Below, piece by piece: positions 30,904 through 35,869 of a stretch of 35,869 nucleotides of DNA (position 1 is its first letter; each line of letters starts with the position of its first letter). The translations under genes and the position numbers were made by a program. The stretch lies in NCBI GenBank assembly GCA_016840125.1, contig JAEOSY010000153.1:1-35869 (forward strand), in the 5' to 3' direction. The notes under the pieces were generated by a model. The model saw nothing but the letters and a program-made list of their open reading frames with translations, searched no databases and was not told the origin of the DNA. This DNA comes from Candidatus Helarchaeota archaeon. GTDB taxonomy: Archaea; Asgardarchaeota; Lokiarchaeia; Helarchaeales; HEL-GB-A.

Positions 30904-32091
30904 TTAGATATTAGGTAACGGCGGTACAATATCATCTTGCCATTCGCTAGATACGGGTACACCCCACCATTCGGGAGGAATCTTAGAATAATTCCCATAC
31001 ATCTTAATTCCTTGGGAAAAAGCCTTGATATTTTCCATCGGTACCTGAATATCCTTGTATTGCGAATAAAAATATGCCCCTACACCCCCCTCAGGAGTGC
31101 CCAGATTCCGAACCATATGCCATACCTCCCGCGCAACATCGTCAGGAGGACAATTTACATAAATCGACTGAATATTGACACAGCCCCAGAACATGATTTT
31201 ACCACGAAACGGTTTCAAGGCAGGATATCCAGTCATCCGGGGACTGTCAAACTCAAAAGCATCGAGTCCCCAATCAATTAATAGTGGGATTAAATCGTCA
31301 ATCTTTCCACAACAGTGTTGATGATACTCACCACCGAAATCATGGGCCGCATTGATAATTCGTCTGTATGACGGTTCTAATAATTCTTGAAAGAGCTTTG
31401 GACTCATGAAAGGACGTTGTTGAGTTCCAAGATCCTCAGCCATGAAAACCCCATGCGGCTTGACACCAAATTTTACATAATTTTTAATATGCTGCACCAG
31501 GAAATCAGTTATTCGCTCAAGAAGATTTTTAACCTCTTGAGGATGTCTTCGTAAATCGATTAGGAAATTTGAAAACCCCCTCATTCGATGAGCAATCGTG
31601 AAAGGGCCAGACCCAATGGATATGAGGCGATATTTTCTACGCCCGAATATCTTACTTAATCGCAAGCCCAGTTTGTATCGACTTTTATCATCCGGATCAA
31701 GGATGTATTTACCAATATATTCATCTAATTTGGACCATTCTGGAAGGGAAGGGCGTCCAGGGTGTCCCATTGTTTTTCGTTCGCCAGTTTGCTTCCAGAT
31801 GCAGCCCCATTCATCAATCTCTTCCCGTTCTTGGTTCTTCCAATTTTCATACTCTGGTTCCTTGACCCATTCTGGTTCCTTCCATTTCCATCCTAAAGGT
31901 AAGTCAAAGTGTGGAAATAATCCCACCTCATCTTCAGCCCAACCCGGCTGCCAGGATTTGGGGGGCATCACATTCAACGGATATATATCATTCTTGAAGA
32001 GAATTTTTAATAATCCCATTAAATTAAAAACTGGAATTCGATCGGGCTTGTTAAAGTGAAGAGCGGCGCGGACACGGTCAAGGGGTTTCAT
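30904..32091 (-). CDS. UroD-family methyltransferase-like protein, copy B
   Basis: 395 residues, closely parallel to copy A. It has PLDRVRAALHFNKPDRIPVF at the start, EEIDEWGCIWKQTGERKTMG in the insertion, GGEYHQHCCGKIDDLIPLLI with H-x-C ligands, and MFWGCVNIQSIYVNCPPDDV. The last ligand region reads YFYSQYKDIQVPMENIKAF, so unlike copy A it has no His there (Lys/Asp instead). That could mark copy B as non-equivalent in metal binding, so the two may work on different partners or as a heterodimer. It starts 26 bases after the amidohydrolase gene stops. Confidence 0.8.
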   Translation of the reverse strand: MKPLDRVRAALHFNKPDRIPVFNLMGLLKILFKNDIYPLNVMPPKSWQPGWAEDEVGLFPHFDLPLGWKWKEPEWVKEPEYENWKNQEREEIDEWGCIWKQTGERKTMGHPGRPSLPEWSKLDEYIGKYILDPDDKSRYKLGLRLSKIFGRRKYRLISIGSGPFTIAHRMRGFSNFLIDLRRHPQEVKNLLERITDFLVQHIKNYVKFGVKPHGVFMAEDLGTQQRPFMSPKLFQELLEPSYRRIINAAHDFGGEYHQHCCGKIDDLIPLLIDWGLDAFEFDSPRMTGYPALKPFRGKIMFWGCVNIQSIYVNCPPDDVAREVWHMVRNLGTPEGGVGAYFYSQYKDIQVPMENIKAFSQGIKMYGNYSKIPPEWWGVPVSSEWQDDIVPPLPNI

Positions 32092-32117
32092 TAGAATCCT
32101 ATCCTTTTTAATATGTT

Positions 32118-33806
32118 TTAAAACTTTAGAAAATTTTGGGCTTTTTTGTTGACAAAAATGGATTTCCCTCGATGAAAAGTTGCTAGAACTTGAATTTCAG
32201 CAAGTCTTTCAGGTGCCACCGCCTCAGGATTTATTTCTAGGATAACAAAATCTGCTAACCTCCCTTTTTCGAGGCTCCCTTTGATGGTTTCTTGACCAAG
32301 AGCAAAAGCAGCATTATAAGTAAACATTTTAAGAGCCTCCATTACAGTAATTGCTTGTTCTGGAACGAGACCCATTCGTGTGACGCATGCTTGGATTGCT
32401 GCCAACACATTGACTGACTCAATAGGCGCGTCGGAAGCGCCGGCAAGTATAATGCCAGCATCAATTATGGATCTGAAGGGGTAGGTATATTTAAGCCTCT
32501 TGGATCCTAATCGCTTTTTCAACCACGTATATTCACTATTAATGAATGCTGGTTGGCAGACCATGATGATTCCATATTTAGAAGCATCTTTGAGAATATC
32601 ATCCCGGAGCTGAGAAGCATGCTCAATCCGGCAGCGGGGAGATCCAAGAGACGGTTTCCCAATAATTTCTTTAAACACATCAACAACGATTCTATTTGCC
32701 TTATCGCCAATAGCATGACAGATAATTTGAAATCCAAGGTCATAAGCTTCTTTAAATTGTTGAACCATTTCCTCTTTTTTTACTACCATAAAGCCTTTTG
32801 CACCCGTAGGCGAATCCGCAAACGGTTCAAACATACAAGCAGTAGAGGCTCCAAAGGAACCATCGGCGTAGGTTTTCATTCCCGCTACGACAAACTTGTT
32901 TTGACCCGCGTCAATCTTTGCAATCTTCTTTTTAATGCGTTTGATTACCTTAGGGCGATCTGTCGAAATATAAAAGACATAATCCTGCTGAATCAGTCCC
33001 TCTTTAATGAAACTTTCTAATAAGGGTAAGACCACAGCTCCCGCTTCGCCTTCGATGCCCACGCTACCGTGTTGGACAATTACACCGCAGGTGGTAATTC
33101 CGAATGAAGCTAATTCTCTTGAGGTTTCTATGCCTGCTTTCTTCATTGTGTCAGATTCTGGAATAGGTATGGCATCTAGAACAAAACTAGCTGCTTTCTC
33201 AGTAAAAATACCTGTGGGATTACCTTGGGAGTCTACACGAATTTCTCCTGAATCTGGAGTCATTTCTTTAACGTTTGATTTGTTTATTCCAATTTCCTTT
33301 AAGAAAACAGAATTTACAGAGCAAATGTGGCCATCATGACGAAATATGAATACCGGTCTGTTCGGACACATTTTATCGAGGGCAAATCTATCTGGAAAAA
33401 TCTGTTCTTCGGGATTAGTAAAGATATCTTCCATTAAATCGAGGCCTACTATGTACTCTCCAGGTTGTTTTGTTTTATCTGTGTGTTCCAGTATCGCTTG
33501 TAAATCGGCATAACTCCTGACACCCGATAAATCTAGCTGCGTTTTTTTGTAGACATAAAATCCAGGATGCATATGGGCATCAATGAATCCCGGAACAACA
33601 CAAGTACCTTCCAAATTGACTTCTTGCACGTTTATTTTTTCATTAGATTTCTGAATGAATGTATTTATTTCAGCCCTTACCGTCTTTTCGGATCCAATGG
33701 AGAGAATTTTACCTGAATGAACTGCCATCGCGTCTGCTTTGGAATTTATTTGATCTAGAGTCAGTATGACACAATTAAAATAAAAAGTGAGGGGAAGGGT
33801 ATCCAT
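32118..33806 (-). CDS. YtcJ-like metal-dependent amidohydrolase
   Basis: 562 residues of the Amidohydrolase_3 family. GFIDAHMHPGFY is the H-x-H metal site (about residue 78), followed by IFRHDGHICSVNSVFLKEIG, KTYADGSFGASTACMFEPF, ICHAIGDKANRIVVDVFKE (His), CRIEHASQL (His) and AGASDAPIESVNVLAAIQAC (Asp). All expected metal and catalytic positions are present. Relatives hydrolyse N-formyl or other amides; the substrate here is unknown. The N-terminal beta domain (MDTLPLTFYFNCVILTLDQI) is typical of the composite domain of this superfamily. There is no signal peptide, so it is cytoplasmic. Confidence 0.85.
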   Translation of the reverse strand: MDTLPLTFYFNCVILTLDQINSKADAMAVHSGKILSIGSEKTVRAEINTFIQKSNEKINVQEVNLEGTCVVPGFIDAHMHPGFYVYKKTQLDLSGVRSYADLQAILEHTDKTKQPGEYIVGLDLMEDIFTNPEEQIFPDRFALDKMCPNRPVFIFRHDGHICSVNSVFLKEIGINKSNVKEMTPDSGEIRVDSQGNPTGIFTEKAASFVLDAIPIPESDTMKKAGIETSRELASFGITTCGVIVQHGSVGIEGEAGAVVLPLLESFIKEGLIQQDYVFYISTDRPKVIKRIKKKIAKIDAGQNKFVVAGMKTYADGSFGASTACMFEPFADSPTGAKGFMVVKKEEMVQQFKEAYDLGFQIICHAIGDKANRIVVDVFKEIIGKPSLGSPRCRIEHASQLRDDILKDASKYGIIMVCQPAFINSEYTWLKKRLGSKRLKYTYPFRSIIDAGIILAGASDAPIESVNVLAAIQACVTRMGLVPEQAITVMEALKMFTYNAAFALGQETIKGSLEKGRLADFVILEINPEAVAPERLAEIQVLATFHRGKSIFVNKKAQNFLKF

Positions 33807-33834
33807 GTTAGTCGCTCTTAATTGAAAATCGTCT

Positions 33835-34368
33835 CTAGGGTATGATGATCAAACCCATAAAATCTAAAATGATGAATACGAGGGCAGCAGCCTCAAGGGC
33901 AATATAGAGCAGCCTTTTCTTGGAAGGGAGTTTGCGACCTGTATCTGAATCCAAGTAAGCATAAATAACGATAATGAGCCAAGTAACTCCCAAAAATGCG
34001 ATAGGGGCAATAATAGCGAGTTCTGTAATAGCAGCAGTTGCTTTGAGATATGCATAACCCAGTAATGCGAAGGTAGAGATGTATAATGTGAAAGCTAAGC
34101 CAAAAGAGTACTCTGCGAAATGTACCCATTTATCTATCACTTCAGGGGGGGAGCCCTTCTTCTGCTCATAAGCGACTTTTTCATTAACAGTAGTGGCATT
34201 AACAAATAAAATTAAAGCGATCATAAGTAGATTGGTTGAAATAACCATTCCACCACCAATGGGTTCGAATTGCCACATGAGTGCCAAAATTGTTATTGTA
34301 ACACCGATCATTGCACTGGAAATTAATGACCAGCTCTTCGTGGGATGTTCTTCATGATTTTCGGACAT
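33835..34368 (-). CDS. Five-helix membrane protein, unknown (first gene of the operon)
   Basis: 177 residues from ATG 34368, which has GAGGAGG seven bases upstream; an in-frame start at 34383 is less likely. Hydrophobic helices are LISSAMIGVTITILALMW, MVISTNLLMIALILFVNAT, FGLAFTLYISTFALLGYAYL, IIAPIAFLGVTWLIIVIYAY and ALEAAALVFIILDFMGLIII. No family is recognised. It lies 28 bases before the amidohydrolase gene and could be the permease or anchor of the pathway. Confidence 0.65.
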   Translation of the reverse strand: MSENHEEHPTKSWSLISSAMIGVTITILALMWQFEPIGGGMVISTNLLMIALILFVNATTVNEKVAYEQKKGSPPEVIDKWVHFAEYSFGLAFTLYISTFALLGYAYLKATAAITELAIIAPIAFLGVTWLIIVIYAYLDSDTGRKLPSKKRLLYIALEAAALVFIILDFMGLIIIP

Positions 34369-34447
34369 TGTGATCCTCCTCATTAAGGATAATATATTAT
34401 TTTTTATGAGCTTTTTATGGCTTCTGGTGGGTTTGTGAGTATTCGAA

Positions 34448-35143
34448 TTAATGAGGAGAGAAATGTTCGGGAATAATTAAAGTGAAAATGACAAATTGCA
34501 GGGTAAGCGTCAGCAATAGAGTCCATTCCCAAAACGGAAATCCCAACGACCAAGGGAGGATTTCTAAACTCATAATGCCAAGTATTAAAACTAAGCCAAA
34601 AAGTACCGTAATAAGAAAGAGGATTACGACAATTTCAACGTGGCGGTATCTAACAGCTTTCAACCATGCTTCTTTTATCATTGCAATCCAATAACAGATG
34701 CAGCCAACAACAAGTCCCACAAAAGATAATAATGCAGCTATTATGTGAAATACATACAGTTCCGGGAGGCTGGGAAATGAACCCAGTAAAAACATCCCAA
34801 TAGCAGAAATAATATTAGAAATTGTACCTATCTTCGTTATATTTCCATGAAGATGTAACAGGCGTTTATGGAGGTAAATGAATATTGAAGGTAACATGAT
34901 AGCCAGAAACCAAAACGCAATGGAGAAGAAGATCCACCCAGACGGATTCTTCAGAGGGTCCCCCAAATTACTGACAACATCATTTATTAAGTTATAGGGT
35001 GATGGGTATAAAATTAAGGCGATTAACATAAATCCGCCAAAAATACCGAAAATAAGAGGGAGTAATCTAGTTTTCATAAAGTTTCTTGATAAATTCCTAT
35101 TATAAAAGCTAAAGATCTTTTTGAAGTCCATTGCCCCTGACAC
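34448..35143 (-). CDS. DUF998-type membrane protein
   Basis: 231 residues with about six membrane helices: LLPLIFGIFGGFMLIALILY, GWIFFSIAFWFLAIMLPSIF, IGTISNIISAIGMFLLGSFP, VFHIIAALLSFVGLVVGCIC, VVILFLITVLFGLVLILGIM and LLLTLTLQFVIFTLIIPEHF. The blocks INDVVSNLGDP and GSFPSLPELYVFHIIAALLS agree with the DUF998 family, predicted integral membrane proteins without known function. GTG 35143 and ATG 35131 are possible starts. It follows the zinc-finger gene by three bases. Confidence 0.7.
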   Translation of the reverse strand: MSGAMDFKKIFSFYNRNLSRNFMKTRLLPLIFGIFGGFMLIALILYPSPYNLINDVVSNLGDPLKNPSGWIFFSIAFWFLAIMLPSIFIYLHKRLLHLHGNITKIGTISNIISAIGMFLLGSFPSLPELYVFHIIAALLSFVGLVVGCICYWIAMIKEAWLKAVRYRHVEIVVILFLITVLFGLVLILGIMSLEILPWSLGFPFWEWTLLLTLTLQFVIFTLIIPEHFSPH

Positions 35144-35146
35144 ATC

Positions 35147-35344
35147 TTATAGGAAAATAACTATTAAAATTACGATGATAATCAGTACTAGTAAGGGAGC
35201 TAATATCATCATTAAATTTCGTTTTAAACATTGAGTACAAAGGATTTTTCCGCCCAAAGAGGTTTGATGCTCCTCACAAATCGCTGCACCACACGTAGCA
35301 CATGTGATTTTCGAGGGGTTTGAGCAGGATTTACATTCACTCAT
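35147..35344 (-). CDS. B-box-like zinc finger protein with C-terminal membrane helix
   Basis: About 65 residues from ATG 35344 (TTG 35362 in frame upstream). The zinc part is CKSCSNPSKITCATCGAAIC, then EEHQTSLGGKILCTQCLKR, a C-x2-C, C-x2-C, C-x2-H, C-x2-C pattern like eukaryotic B-box fingers. The remainder is one membrane helix (LLVLIIIVILIVIFL) at the end, so the protein is tail-anchored with the finger in the cytoplasm. It is co-transcribed with the DUF998 gene by spacing. The role is unknown; such fingers bind proteins. Confidence 0.75.
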   Translation of the reverse strand: MSECKSCSNPSKITCATCGAAICEEHQTSLGGKILCTQCLKRNLMMILAPLLVLIIIVILIVIFL

Positions 35345-35436
35345 AATAATTTTCTCTTCCAACTTCTGTTATGAACTGGAGCTTTATCTCAAATAAAAAC
35401 TTATGACTAATAATTAGGGACATTTAAGAAAGGAAC

Positions 35437-35869
35437 TTAGAGGGATTTTCCAATTCTTATAGTTGGACCCATAGCGTACTTCTCGAGGGCGTTCTCATCG
35501 AGCTTCACTCCCCAGCCAGGACCGGTAGGTACCTTTGCAACACCTTTATTATAATTCAGAGAAGTGACGATCAGATCATCTTCCATCATAACTTGACCAA
35601 ATAATTCCGGTGCATGACCAAGAGACTTGAATTTCGCAGCAGCTAAATGAATATGCATCGCAGAAGCGATTCCCAGAGGTTGATTATGAATTACAGTTCC
35701 AATACCGCACTTCACAGCATAATCAATTGCCTTGAGAGCGTTCGTGACACCCCCGGGCCGTTCAGAGTTAACCCCTAATACTCCCACAGCCTTTAGTTTA
35801 ACTAGTGTATAAAAATCTTGTAGCGAGAAAAATCCCTCATGCATCATTAAAGGCGTATTTACTCGTTTC
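35437..35869 (-). CDS. Enolase-superfamily (mandelate racemase/muconate lactonising type) C-terminal part
   Basis: The frame is open to the right edge of the window, so the N-terminus is outside. The visible part is the end of the barrel domain: NTPLMMHEGFFSLQDFYTLV, then GVLGVNSERPGGVTNALKAI, GIGTVIHNQPLGIASAMHIH and LAAAKFKSLGHAPELFG. These are the family's last barrel strands (D/H-E-x at the third metal region, GG-x-x-x-A-x-x-I, and the H-N-Q end). The enzyme removes a proton next to a carboxylate; galactarate, gluconate or muconate-type acids are typical substrates, none of which can be assigned here. It starts the right-hand block of genes on the minus strand. Confidence 0.8.
   Translation of the reverse strand, partial: KRVNTPLMMHEGFFSLQDFYTLVKLKAVGVLGVNSERPGGVTNALKAIDYAVKCGIGTVIHNQPLGIASAMHIHLAAAKFKSLGHAPELFGQVMMEDDLIVTSLNYNKGVAKVPTGPGWGVKLDENALEKYAMGPTIRIGKSL

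Noticed and set aside
1..35869. CRISPR array, rRNA or tRNA genes
   Set aside because: No regularly spaced repeats, rRNA-like blocks or tRNA cloverleaf signals were seen on reading both strands.

Overview
The window looks like the genome of an archaeon of the Asgard group. The strongest sign is a full-length actin-family protein (9723-10853, minus). Supporting signs are AT-rich DNA, archaeal TATA/BRE promoters, GGTG-type ribosome binding sites, a TrmB-type regulator, a geranylgeranyl-reductase-family flavoprotein, several UroD-fold methyltransferase-like proteins, and many small toxin-antitoxin genes in various states of decay. I see no rRNA, tRNA or CRISPR array. The class within Asgard cannot be fixed from the sequence alone.

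Layout. 1-2431: the 3' part of a membrane-anchored beta-helix/calcium-repeat surface protein, a small membrane protein and a STAS-like protein. 2601-5685 (minus): a zinc-ribbon membrane protein and a TrmB-type regulator, then a radical SAM enzyme and a flavodoxin, with palindromic operator-like sites at both promoters. 5842-9607: an accessory patch holding a TnpB gene reduced to its two ends, one UroD-family enzyme, a PIN protein whose first catalytic Asp is Asn, an intact AbrB/PIN toxin-antitoxin pair, and three remnants of DUF433 antitoxin genes. 9723-12448: the actin homologue, divergent from a basic protein with an internal duplication, followed by a membrane-segment reading frame and a broken DUF4258 toxin with an intact DUF2283 antitoxin. 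12571-17524: a spermidine-synthase-like enzyme and three membrane proteins, one with about 16 helices and a long coiled-coil tail.

17641-19791 is a two-gene unit: a four-helix DMT-type half-transporter, then a second half-transporter fused to a GH63-like glycosidase domain. After two small conserved genes come a trehalose-6-phosphate synthase with a phosphatase-like domain that has lost its nucleophile (21372-23822, minus) and, divergently, an L-fucose-isomerase-family enzyme (23881-25683), a second radical SAM protein and the geranylgeranyl-reductase-like protein.

28037-34368 (all minus, gaps of 23-77 bases) is a probable six-gene operon: membrane protein, YtcJ-like amidohydrolase, UroD-type enzyme, secreted beta-propeller, second UroD-type enzyme, and a small protein of unknown function. 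Upstream lie a B-box-like zinc-finger membrane protein, a DUF998 membrane protein and the end of an enolase-superfamily gene. With the isomerase and glycosidase, this suggests breakdown or remodelling of an external sugar- or methyl-bearing compound. That is inference; no substrate can be read from the sequence.

The best candidates for something undescribed are the actin homologue with its divergent duplicated-domain partner (a perfect 12-base inverted repeat lies across both start regions), the half-transporter/glycosidase fusion, and the methyltransferase/propeller/amidohydrolase operon.
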